From contig OU612068.1 of assembly GCA_914767715.1 (NCBI GenBank), positions 25,422,001 to 25,482,000 on the forward strand: DNA of 60,000 bases, written 5' to 3'. The notes under the pieces are model-generated. The model saw only the letters and a list, made by a program, of their open reading frames with translations. It was not told the origin of the DNA and ran no database searches. The stretch's first letter is position 1; every line of letters starts with the position of its first letter. A program made the position numbers and the translations under genes. Below, one piece after another: positions 38,901 through 48,976 of this stretch. Origin of the DNA: Membranipora membranacea (taxonomy: Eukaryota; Bryozoa; Gymnolaemata; Cheilostomatida; Membraniporidae).

Positions 38901-41900
38901 GATCACAAGGAGCACCAGGCCAGCCAGGAGCACCAGGTCAATCTGGAGGAGCTGGACAACCAGGTAATGATGGACAACCAGGACAACCAGGTTCCGCAGG
39001 ACAACCAGGTAATGATGGACAACCCGGCTCAGCTGGACAGCCAGGAGCACCAGGCTTTGACGGACAACCAGGATCTCAAGGAGCACCAGGTCAACCAGGA
39101 TCAGCAGGTCAACGAGGAAATGATGGGCAACCAGGACAAGCTGGAGCACCAGGATCACCAGGATTTGATGGACAGCCAGGATCACAAGGAGCTCCAGGAC
39201 AAACTGGCTCTGCAGGCCAACCAGGATCTGCCGGACAACCAGGTAATGATGGGGCACCAGGACAACCAGGATCAGCTGGAGCACCAGGATTTGATGGTCA
39301 ACCAGGATCACAAGGAGCACCAGGACAACCAGGATCTGCAGGACAACCAGGACAAGCTGGAGCCTCAGGTCAACCAGGAAATGATGGACAACCAGGATCA
39401 GCTGGACAGCCAGGAGCACCAGGATTTGATGGTCAACCAGGATCTCAAGGAGCACCAGGATCACCAGGTCAACCAGGACAAGCTGGAGCCTCAGGTCAAC
39501 CAGGTAATGATGGACAACCAGGAGCACCAGGTGTTGGACAACCAGGATCACCAGGATTTGATGGACAACCTGGAGCTGCAGGCCAGCCAGGCCAACCAGG
39601 ATCACCAGGACAACCAGGAAATGATGGCCAGCCAGGAGCACCAGGTCAACGTGGAAATGATGGAGCACCAGGTGTTGGACAACCAGGAGCTGCTGGACAA
39701 CCAGGAGCACCAGGATTTGATGGACAGCCAGGAGCCGCAGGACAACCAGGATCTGCAGGGCAACCAGGATCACCAGGATTTGATGGCCAACCAGGATCAC
39801 AAGGAGCACCAGGCCAGCCAGGAGCCCCAGGTCAATCTGGAGCAGCAGGACAACCAGGTAATGATGGACAACCAGGACAACCAGGTTCTGCAGGACAACC
39901 AGGAACCCCCGGCTTTGACGGTCAACCAGGATCTCAAGGAGCACCTGGTCAACCAGGATCAGCAGGTCAACGAGGAAATGATGGGCAACCAGGACAAGCA
40001 GGAGCACCAGGATCACCAGGATTTGATGGACAGCCAGGATCACAAGGAGCACCAGGACAAACTGGGTCAGCTGGACAGCCAGGACAAGCTGGAGCAGCAG
40101 GTCAACCAGGTAATGATGGTCAAACAGGACAACCAGGTTCCGCAGGCCAACCAGGATCACCAGGATTTGATGGACAGCCAGGATCACAGGGAGCACCAGG
40201 ACAACCTGGATCAGCTGGACAGCCAGGACAGGCAGGAGCTGCAGGTCAACCAGGTAATGATGGTCAGCCAGGAGCACCAGGAATTGGTCAACCAGGACAG
40301 CCAGGATCACCAGGATTTGATGGACAACCGGGAGCAGCAGGCCAACCAGGATCTGCAGGGCAACCAGGATCTCCAGGTTTCGATGGACAGCCAGGATCAC
40401 AAGGAGCACCAGGACAACCGGGATCTGCAGGACAGCCAGGTCAATCTGGAGCAGCAGGACAACCAGGTAACGATGGAGCACCAGGACAGCCAGGTTCCAC
40501 TGGACAACCCGGATCTCCCGGATTCGATGGGCAACCAGGATCCCAAGGTGTCCCAGGACAACCAGGTTCTGCAGGACAACCAGGAAATGATGGACAGCCA
40601 GGAACACCAGGACAACGTGGTAATGATGGAGCACCAGGTGTCGGACAACCAGGACAACCAGGATCACCAGGATTCGACGGGCAACCAGGAGCTGCAGGAC
40701 AACCAGGTCAACCAGGTAATGATGGACAACCAGGATCACAAGGAGCCCCAGGACAACCAGGATCTGCAGGACAACCAGGATCTTCAGGTCAACCAGGCTC
40801 TCCAGGATTTGACGGTCAACCAGGAAATGATGGTCAGCCAGGAGCACCAGGCCAACGTGGCAACGATGGAGCCCCAGGAATTGGACAACCAGGATCTGCA
40901 GGCCAACCAGGGTCAGCAGGACAACCAGGTAATGATGGAGCACCAGGACAACCAGGATCTTCTGGACAGCCGGGATCCCCAGGATTTGATGGACAGCCAG
41001 GATCACAAGGTGCACCTGGACAACCAGGCTCCCCAGGTCAACCAGGAAATGATGGAGCACCAGGACAACCAGGATCAGCTGGTCAACCAGGATCTTCAGG
41101 ATTCGATGGTCAACCAGGAGCACAAGGTGTACCAGGACAACCAGGTTCTGATGGTCAACCAGGATCTGCAGGACAACCAGGATCTCCAGGTTTCGATGGT
41201 CAGCCAGGCGCACCTGGTCAGCCAGGAAATGATGGACAGCCAGGAGCACGTGGTAACGATGGAGCACCAGGAATTGGACAACCAGGTGCTGCTGGGCAAC
41301 CAGGATCACCAGGACTTGATGGACAACCAGGAGCTGCAGGTCAACCAGGAGCTGCAGGCCAACCAGGCTCCCCAGGTTTTGATGGACAGCAAGGAGCACC
41401 AGGTCAGCCAGGTAATGATGGACAGCCAGGAGTTCCAGGTCAACGTGGCAACGATGGAGCACCAGGAGTTGGACAACCAGGAGCTGCTGGACAGCCAGGA
41501 TCTCCAGGATTTGATGGACAACCAGGAGCTGCAGGTCAACCAGGAGCTACAGGTCAACCAGGAGCAGCAGGCCAACCAGGATCTCCAGGTTTTGATGGAC
41601 AGCAAGGAGCACCAGGTCAACCAGGTAATGATGGACAGCCAGGAGCAGCAGGTCAACGTGGAAATGATGGAGCACCAGGTGTTGGACAACCAGGAGCGGC
41701 TGGACAGCCAGGTGCACCAGGATTTGATGGGCAACCAGGACAAGCTGGAGCACCAGGTTCACCAGGATTCGATGGTCAACCCGGAGCAGCTGGACAGACC
41801 GGAGCTCCAGGGCAGCCTGGTAATGATGGAGCAGCAGGACAACCAGGACCAGCAGGTCAACAAGGTGCCCCAGGACAACCAGGATCTCCAGGATTTGATG

Positions 41901-42181
41901 GGCAACCAGGTAGCCAAGGACAACCAGGACCAGCAGGTCCAGCAGGACAGCGTGGAAATGATGGACAGACAGGTCAAGCTGGATCACCAGGTCAAGCTGG
42001 ATCACCAGGATTTGATGGTCAGCCAGGAGGTCCAGGTCCAGCAGGACAACCAGGTCCAGCTGGTCCCAGAGGAGCTCAAGGTGCACCCGGAACTATTGGT
42101 GCTACAGGCCCCATTCGTATCGTGCAAAGCAATGCCCTCCCAGGAGTTAATAGTGGTGGTGGATACGCTACATCTGGTTAA
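29967..42181 (+). CDS. Giant type II transmembrane, furin-site collagen (gene A)
   Basis: Coding exons are 29967-30185, 30248-30295, 30587-30671 and 30891-42181, with GT..AG borders and phases 0, 0 and 1. They join to 3,881 codons including the TAA at 42179. Domains: a charged cytoplasmic end (residues 1-20, KEERR before the membrane), a membrane span (about 21-47), a coiled coil (about 48-96, with 3-4 spacing at 58/62/69/72 and 85/88/92/95), an NQS glycosylation site, the proprotein-convertase site RVKR (99-102) before Gln103, the cysteine pair NCNC (118-121), then Gly-X-Y from residue 124 to about 3859 and a 21-residue tail without a globular domain. The layout follows MACIT collagens, in which N-terminal coils start trimerisation and furin releases the ectodomain. 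Most Pro is in the Y position, as for 4-hydroxylation. About 1,240 triplets predict a helix near 1.07 micrometres. Pro and Gly use CCA and GGA almost exclusively. The name and tissue are unknown. Confidence 0.9.
30891..42181 (+). repeat. Single 11.3-kb collagen exon of gene A
   Basis: The reading frame fixed by the splice junction (codons starting at 30893) agrees with the terminal TAA, and spot checks at about 33002, 36002 and 39962 stay in phase. Common triplets are GQP, GAP, GSP, GSA, GAA, GFD, GND, GSQ and GQR. One-residue breaks of the form GAP-GV-GQP or GAP-GI-GQP recur every 130-500 bases (for example 31327, 31510, 32126, 33626 and 35519). Having no introns in such a long triplet array is unlike the 54-bp exon pattern of vertebrate fibrillar collagens. 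Confidence 0.9.
32987..39533 (+). repeat. Higher-order tandem duplications inside collagen A
   Basis: Matching landmarks (GCATTGG/GCGTTGG/GTGTTGG before the same [19 protein letters not shown] code) fall at 32987, 35519, 38060 and 39533. Spacings are 2,532, 2,541 and 1,473 bases, all multiples of three. The first two blocks are nearly identical over their length, and the third lacks about 1.07 kb. This is recent unequal exchange within the exon, preserving the frame. Confidence 0.8.
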
Positions 42182-42597
42182 ATTTTTCACTAATTAAACG
42201 AATAACTTCTACGCATTATAATCAGATGAAGATATTGCAAACAAATTCTTGACATGCTCTTCTACTTACATTTTATTACACTGAGAAGTTTTACAATTAT
42301 ATAACCGGAAATGACCACTTGCAGGTGGCTCTTTAAGCTTTAAATTTCCTGTTCTCATGTAATATTTTACAAGGTTGTTACAGACTCTTCCTTGGAATTT
42401 TTAATATCTTACTCAGATTATGGCTGATTCAGTAGCCTTTCCACTTTTGGATGAACCCTACTGCATGATTTAATCAGAAAACTGAGATCTGAATCTCGCT
42501 TTGTTTTCCATTCAGAATTGAAACTTTTTCTACACTTTGATATTTTTATACAGGTCTTGATTTGATATCTCAGACCATTTTCACATTGCTCAACCAC

Positions 42598-42730
42598 AAT
42601 AAATAACATGAAAATTGAAAAATATAAGTCTATATCATAAACTATACTTACTACAAACACGATCTGTTAGTTCAACATCGACTATGCATTTGTTGCCTTT
42701 AGACATCTACGCACTGTAGCACCAAATAAA
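42598..42730 (+). promoter_or_regulatory. Candidate polyadenylation signals of collagen gene A
   Basis: AATAAA occurs at 42598-42603 and again at 42725-42730, 417 and 544 bases after the stop codon. Either could end the transcript. No downstream GT-rich element was decisive. Confidence 0.45.
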
Positions 42731-44689
42731 CACAACCTGCCTCATGAGATTGGTTGAAGAATATTTCCGTTGTTTCAGGCTCAAGATAATCGTTCGCTTT
42801 GCAACAGAATTTTGTAGAACTTCATTTGGGCTACGGGAGTGCAGTTTTTACAAAATCATTGTTCAACGTAAAAATTATGTGGTATAATGCCAGAATTCTG
42901 GTCTTGCACTTATTCGGGCAGACTTTGTCAATTTTAGCTTTACAAGAAGATGTTCTGTTCTTATTGCTTTTTAGTGAGTTGAGTGTAGCGAAAGGTTATT
43001 GTTACATAATTTTATACAAGTGGCTCTTGCAGTTGGAATGCAGGAAGATGGTCTTTGGTGTTTGAGTTTTTGGTTGCAATGATTAACATATAAATAGTAT
43101 TTATTGTTCACAGTTGTAATTGTCATCATCATGTAGAATAATGCGAGTGTCGGCCTGTTGTATTTGGTCAAGTTTTACTTTCCCTGCATCTGCAAGCATG
43201 CTGTTCCATACTCAACAGGCATGCTTGCTATGTAGAATGTTTTTGGACCGTTACTATCCATGCCCATATGTTTGAGCACCTTCATTAGATATAGGTGTGG
43301 TGACATTTAGATATAAGGTAGTTGACAATTGACATGGATTCTAAATATAAGCCTGCGGTCTACAGTAACACCGAAAAACTTAGTTTGCTCAGAAGATGAG
43401 ATCAGATGTCCAGCACCATAGGGTACATCAAAATACAAGGCAGGCGTCCCTGAAAGTGCTATATTCAGTTTTACAGTTTTACTGAAATTTAAAATCAAAT
43501 TGGTATGCAAGACCAGATATTGACTAGTGAGATACAACATACACTAGTATATTATTGCTTCACAAATGTTTTCAGTGGATGGATTGAGAATAGACTTTTC
43601 AATCCTGTATCATCTGCATATTTTAAACAATGAAAAGCTTCTAAGCCAGCAATTATTGTAGATAAGCTGTAACATTATTGACTAATAAGCCATAATACTT
43701 TGACAAAGTCAGATGATTTGAACAGAATAGATGGTGACTTGACATCAATCTGCACGCCAGTTTACACAAGAGTAATAAAGGATGCCTACCAGCCAGGTGG
43801 AAGCACAGTTACTTGTGGTACTAAAACTCAAAAAAAAATAGGCTATGCCAACTTTCTATCCTGAAGGGAATTTCTGACCTTTTCAAGAGAATGTTTAGGA
43901 TGTCTGAGCGCAATATCTGGCATATTCACCAGAGGAGGCATATGACACAGAGGAGAATAACTGGGCATTGTACCACTTGATATGAGACCACTTCCAAACT
44001 CTGTAGAAGTAAATGACTAAGCATTACCTGCATTGTGCAGGCAATGCTTGAAGACACACCAAAAACATTTTATTGATGGGTAGGGAAAAACTGTGGCAGC
44101 ATGAGGATAGTCTTAGTACTAATACTACACAAAAGTGCAACATGTTATCACCTACTCATAACTATCAGCAAAAATCTAATAGGTTTTATCTAGATATTTA
44201 GAAATATCATTATTGAAACTGGAACCATAGCTTGGTTTCAAACTATAAAGGAATCAATGACTTTGGAGGCAACAGGCAATTTACCTGCCAACCATTTGGC
44301 ATAGACTAAACTCTTGGACAATACTCTATATACTACTCTCAACGTCAGGAAACCAACATTAACTGTGAGCAACTGTTATCACTCGGGCAACTCTTATAAC
44401 TCGATCCTTGAGACAATAAGGGAGCACAACTCTCAACTGATTTATAACACTCCTTCATCTACAGAGATGTGACAGCGTTTATTGACATGCAACGTCTGAG
44501 ACTTGAATCATATTATCTAAACTTCCCATTATTGCAAATATTACACAGAGGAAAGTCTTACTGGTCCAGCAAGCACTTTGTCTCGAGTAACATATTATTA
44601 TTGTTTTAAAAATATGCTTTGTGAAATACACTACTCAGTATATTCAGAGGATTCTGAAATTCATGGCAGTCTTAACAGTTAGTAATAAT

Positions 44690-44920
44690 CAACTCTATTG
44701 CACTATCAACTTCTGAGAAAATTATTCATATCCATTTCAAAGCTCATCAGAACACAGAGGAGCTCTGAGAAGGTTCCAACATTGCGACAGAGATAGGGCA
44801 ACTCCTGATTTCAACGTAGCATTTAGGGCTTAGGCTGTCGGAAACAATCAATGGTCTGTCATAAGAGTGGATTTGTGTATGTTCTTAATTTCTTCAACCC
44901 TTGACTGTTTGAGCATAAGC
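44690..44920 (+). repeat. Dispersed repeat, copy 1 of 2
   Basis: From ACTTCTGAGAAA through ATCCATTTCAAAGCTC to CTTCAACCC this resembles 48240-48450 along about 200 bases, with many substitutions and small indels. No coding content is evident. Confidence 0.6.
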
Positions 44921-45061
44921 GATTTCTTTAGACTGTTGTGTTGCTTATAAAACCTGACATATAGTTGTTAGGAATTTCTAGTTCCTTGTTTTTTTGGTTT
45001 CACATCACCAGGAGTCATGTACATCAACCATGGTCATGGTTCAATTAGAATGCTTTTATCC

Positions 45062-45203
45062 AGAACATTCTATATGATACTATCAATCTAGATGGTTTTA
45101 TCAAGAAAATAGTACATGATAGATGGTTTTATCCAGAACATTCTACATTGTGTGTAGAACATTATAGATGATGTCTAGAACATTCTAACCATCGGTATTT
45201 AAG
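45062..45203 (+). promoter_or_regulatory. Heat-shock-element-like cluster with a TATA-like site
   Basis: The palindrome AGAACATTCTA occurs exactly at 45062-45072, 45135-45145 and 45177-45187, with a variant at 45156-45166. Each contains the GAAnnTTC core bound by heat-shock factor. TATTTAAG follows at 45196-45203. GATGGTTTTATC is also repeated (about 45091 and 45123). No coding exon was recognised downstream, so this is a promoter-like array without an identified gene. Confidence 0.4.
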
Positions 45204-45456
45204 GCAGAGCAAGCTTTAGATAATCATTCATTGGTTTAATGTGGAGAAACAAGTACATAATAAGATATTAAACAAACTGGTACCTATAGATATAATATAC
45301 ACTAGAGTGGACAAGATCAGTTGCTCTTCAAAATTATTGACCCATGCCCTGCACTCAATGATATTTGGTAGCAGTAGCTGTACATGCTTCATCAGATCGG
45401 CTCTGTGGCCCATACAACTCTGACAGCTGGTAGGTGTTTTCTGCGTTGATTGGGTA

Positions 45457-45548
45457 TAGCCTGGGCTGGCTGGCGGTGGTAGGTGGGTAGGTAGGTGGGT
45501 GCCCCCTACCCACCCCACCTACCCACCCCTGACAGCCTGCCCAGGCTA
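45457..45548. mobile_element. 92-bp foldback (MITE-like) element
   Basis: Its ends, TAGCCTGGGC and GCCCAGGCTA, are the same as those of the 1751-1810 element. The arms pair imperfectly along GGTAGGTGGG/CCCACCTACC sequence nearly to the centre. Confidence 0.6.
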
Positions 45549-47476
45549 GATTGTGTATGTATAGAAGTTTTTGATGATTTTCTTAGTATTTGATAATGGC
45601 ATTCAGCCAATGTAGACGTCATGCAGTACCTTGTACATTGTAAAATCAGGACTTGCAGTCAAAAGTTGGTGAACAAGAAAAATTAACAATGCGGATCACT
45701 AGATATGCTTTTGGGAACTCTTCAAACTCAAATTTTGTTGTGGATGATAAACTTGGAAAAGAACATATAAACATGGTGTTCAGCAAAAGGTTGGGCGGTG
45801 GGTGATAATTGAATACTGCTTATATCGACCAGGAAAGGTTTGAGTACTTTAAACCAATTGTCGTTGTGGCATGGGTATGAGGTACTAATAATTATGTAGG
45901 ACATTTGGCACCACACCACATGCTCCACTCTTGAATAACCTTTATGAGTTTAATTTACCTAGTTTGGTTGTGAATTATTAGTTAGTATCATTTAACGCTT
46001 GCTATGATGGGAGCTTATATACTTATTTAAGAGTGAGAGTAAAATTTACCTTGCAATTCACTATTTCATGGCTGTGCCAAGAAGCGTAATTTTCCATCTG
46101 CAGATATCTTACTCCTCTAGGGACAATAATGACTATGGCAACACAATTAAGCATCCAGACAATTGCACTATCTAGACCTTACTTGTGATGAGCTGTCTTA
46201 ACGTGATATATCGCTTTTTAAAAGTTTTTAATATTGTTTTGGTGATCATGTCTCATAGTTATTTTCACAGTTGAAACCTCCCAAATATTTGACGTTGAGT
46301 CGCAGTGACCTCTGGAATTTTATTTTGGGGCAAAAAGTGCCCTTTTTAAATTGAGCTCTCTGTGCCTTGTTTTTGAGGTATTCGATTAGTTTATGCTTTC
46401 ACCATATAGAGGAGGCATGGCACTAACTGGAGGAGTGACATTTTAGTGATACTTTATGATTTTAGGCCTCCTGTCTTTGAGACTTGATATTGATTTTTGC
46501 AATAGTAATAGGGCCATTTCTGACCCCTCATTATATGCGACCCCAATAGTGCAGAAACTGAAATTTATACCATTTTTATCTTGTACTGTCACTTCCATCA
46601 AAAATCTTACCACTTTACAAATCCTGGTTGGCACAACTGTAACAGATAATAATTTTAACTAATTTAGTTCAAAAATTTCCAGCCAAAATTCAGATATTCA
46701 GAAAGATGTCAGTAAAATTTGTTGTCAGCATGATGAACAGCAGGAGATTGTCTAGGTTTTGATCGAAGTGATTGTTGATTACGAGTTTACATCTTGAGAT
46801 ATTTGGATTTTTGTGGCTAAACCAGCTTTATTTGGTCCAAAACATGCACTCCTCTCCAGCCAAAAAGCTGAAAATAGGTTAAAGAACATGTTATACACAT
46901 CAGCTTCCATTAAACTAGAGAGTATTGTACACAATGTGCTTTGCATGTAACACTGCATAGATTTTCATCCCGCTTTTGCATAACATAATTTACTGCATGA
47001 TTTTGCCCTTTGCTGCCTATATGTTTTCAATGTATTTTAATTAATCAAGTAAGAACCACGCAGTTTAAAAAAAATTGCGACATTAAACGTAAGTCAGACT
47101 ACTGTCAACGTGTCAGTGAAGGAATTTTTGAGATGGGACAAGTAGTTCCTGAGACTCTGAAAAGGCGATATATCACGTTAAAGTATTTAGTTGTTCACTC
47201 TGCAGTTATGGCCAACATCTGATGTTGTGTTGCGTCAGGAATCGGAGTTTCAGATAACAGGTTTTCACCTGAGCGTATAATTTGGGCATAGATTGTTCAG
47301 CTACTGTTATAATAGTATCTAAGTATCCAGTCACTCTTCATTAGCCAGAAATCAGTACAGATACCTTGAGAACAGGAAACAATAAATCAAAAAGCTAATA
47401 TAAAACACAGCAAGCAATGAAATAAAACAGTGTATATATCATAATAGCAATTCAGTTAAACAAGCACGCAAAACTA

Positions 47477-47514
47477 GAGTTGTCTTACCTTTCCTTATTA
47501 TTATAAGACAACTC
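47477..47514. repeat. GAGTTGTCTTA hairpin
   Basis: GAGTTGTCTTA and its exact reverse complement form an 11-bp stem with a 16-base loop. GAGTTGTC is also the core word of the units at 22.3-26.1 kb, though this may be coincidence. Confidence 0.5.
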
Positions 47515-47796
47515 CTTGTTTAAGATCCGTACATTGGTACACATACAACTGCACGTTGCACAACACACATGTCTTCAGCTAGTTTTAGCGCTTAAACTAT
47601 GCCTGGATAGCTGGTTGTAGCATTCTAACTGTCCAACAGAGTGGGTGGGTGATGAAAGCATGGTTTTGAGATCTTCCTCAGCTCAACATTCGCATGGCTG
47701 GTGCAAGCATCGTGAAGTCCTATGTGTTGATGAGCATCTCATTCCTTACACCTCGTTTCACTACCAATCCAAACTTCCCCTTGCAGATTGAAAAGA

Positions 47797-47798
<2 letters not shown>

Positions 47799-47840
<42 letters not shown>
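47799..47840 (+). repeat. (AGC)14 microsatellite
   Basis: Fourteen uninterrupted AGC units. The surrounding open frame would read them as poly-serine, but it shows no other sign of being a gene. Confidence 0.85.
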
Positions 47841-48239
47841 TCAGCATTTCTTCTAAGGGTCATCGACAACAGCAACTGAATACTCTGCTCATGCTGCCTT
47901 GAACAAATGCTTCCATTTTAATGGGTGGCTGATTCTGCCCACTGTGGTTTTCAACATAGGCAGTACAACATTCCCCTTTTCACCCAGAGTTATCTGATTT
48001 GCAGTTGTCTGAGGACTTGGAGCGATCTGGTTCAGTTATATTAATTCCAAGATTTGGTCTCTCGTTCACCATGCGTTTCCGGGCATATTTCTGTATACTG
48101 ACAAGTTGCATGCAGGAGCTTGCATATATAAACAACATATCACAATGATAAGGAGGTCAGGCTGCTCACTCGGGTCACATCCTGGGTTTCCTTCAACTGT
48201 GCCCTGTCCTTTCCGCAGTAATAATCGTTATACTACAAA

Positions 48240-48450
48240 TATCCACTTCTGAGAAATAATTCACATCCATTTCAAAGCTCTTCAGAACACAAAGGAACAC
48301 TGAGGAGAAATTTCCACCATAGCGACTCCTGCTTACAACCTAGAATCGGACTTGTGGCAGCGATCAACGAGCTGTGATAAGAGTGAGTTTGTGACCTATC
48401 AGATGTAAGGAGAATTACTTCAACCCTCATCTGCCTATACATATTTGGAT
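48240..48450 (+). repeat. Dispersed repeat, copy 2 of 2
   Basis: Diverged relative of 44690-44920, same orientation, about 3.5 kb away. Confidence 0.6.
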
Positions 48451-48678
48451 TTGCATCGGATAATGACATGGTCAAAGGCTATCAGGTTTCTGTTCCGTCT
48501 TGTATTTTGTCTTGCATGTTGATTGATAGATTGGTCTTTCTTGGACCAATATCCCAGGCTCGACCAACTTGCTTTCTCTCGCAAATGATTTCAATGTGGC
48601 CTGGTAGGTAGCCCCTGCTTAACAAATCTGTTGTTATAACTCTTAATTCTCCCAAGCCATTACATACCCTGACTATCC

Positions 48679-48712
48679 TTGGAGCCCTAGCCTATTCTTG
48701 GAGCCCTAGCCT
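48679..48712 (+). repeat. Short tandem repeat
   Basis: CTTGGAGCCCTAGCCT occurs twice, 18 bases apart. Confidence 0.6.
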
Positions 48713-48820
48713 CTCAGATGGCTTTTACTTTGCTTTCATAGCGTACCATACCACTCTTGCTGAGAACAATACCCAGACATTACACAAATGTACTGCTATA
48801 TGGACATAGGCCCTATGTCT

Positions 48821-48976
48821 GCATGAATGAATGTTTTTTTTTCTCAAAGCGAGCAAATAACTCATTAGCGTTTTCATGTGTTTGATGCTATCACCAACAA
48901 TAAGAGTATCATTGATGTAACAGAATGTGTTCGAAAGCCAGAAAAAAATTTGATCAAAAATATCCAGAAACCGCAT
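48821..48976 (-). pseudogene. Reverse-transcriptase relic (Ty3/gypsy-like)
   Basis: The minus-strand translation contains FCYINDTLIVGDS followed by HMKTLMSYLLALRKKNIH. This resembles the catalytic YxDD block of LTR-retrotransposon reverse transcriptase and the helix after it (YIDDILV...H...L..VL..LR..N). The first catalytic Asp is Asn here and the frame meets stops on both sides, so it is a dead fragment. No LTRs or integrase remnant were found nearby. Confidence 0.6.

Noticed and set aside
30939-41462. A 3,507-codon minus-strand open frame, Leu/Val/His-rich
   Set aside because: It is the complement of the collagen repeats. Stops are absent only because the repeat words lack them on that strand. 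The similar minus frame at 53047-59904 is rejected for the same reason.
30891-42115. CRISPR-like or satellite array
   Set aside because: The repeats are protein-coding Gly-X-Y triplets in a spliced eukaryotic gene, with no repeat-spacer structure.
30882-42197. A 3,771-codon plus-strand open frame, Gln/Asp/His-rich, overlapping collagen A
   Set aside because: It starts inside the intron at a TTG, ignores the splice acceptor and is a +1 reading of Gly-X-Y code. The spliced frame gives Gly at every third residue and a clean stop at 42181.
45241-45423. Open frame just downstream of the heat-shock-element-like cluster
   Set aside because: It begins with GTG, not ATG, has no recognisable domain, and is only 60 codons.
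47694-47879. 61-residue open frame with poly-serine
   Set aside because: The serine run is just the (AGC)14 microsatellite, and nothing else in the frame resembles a protein.
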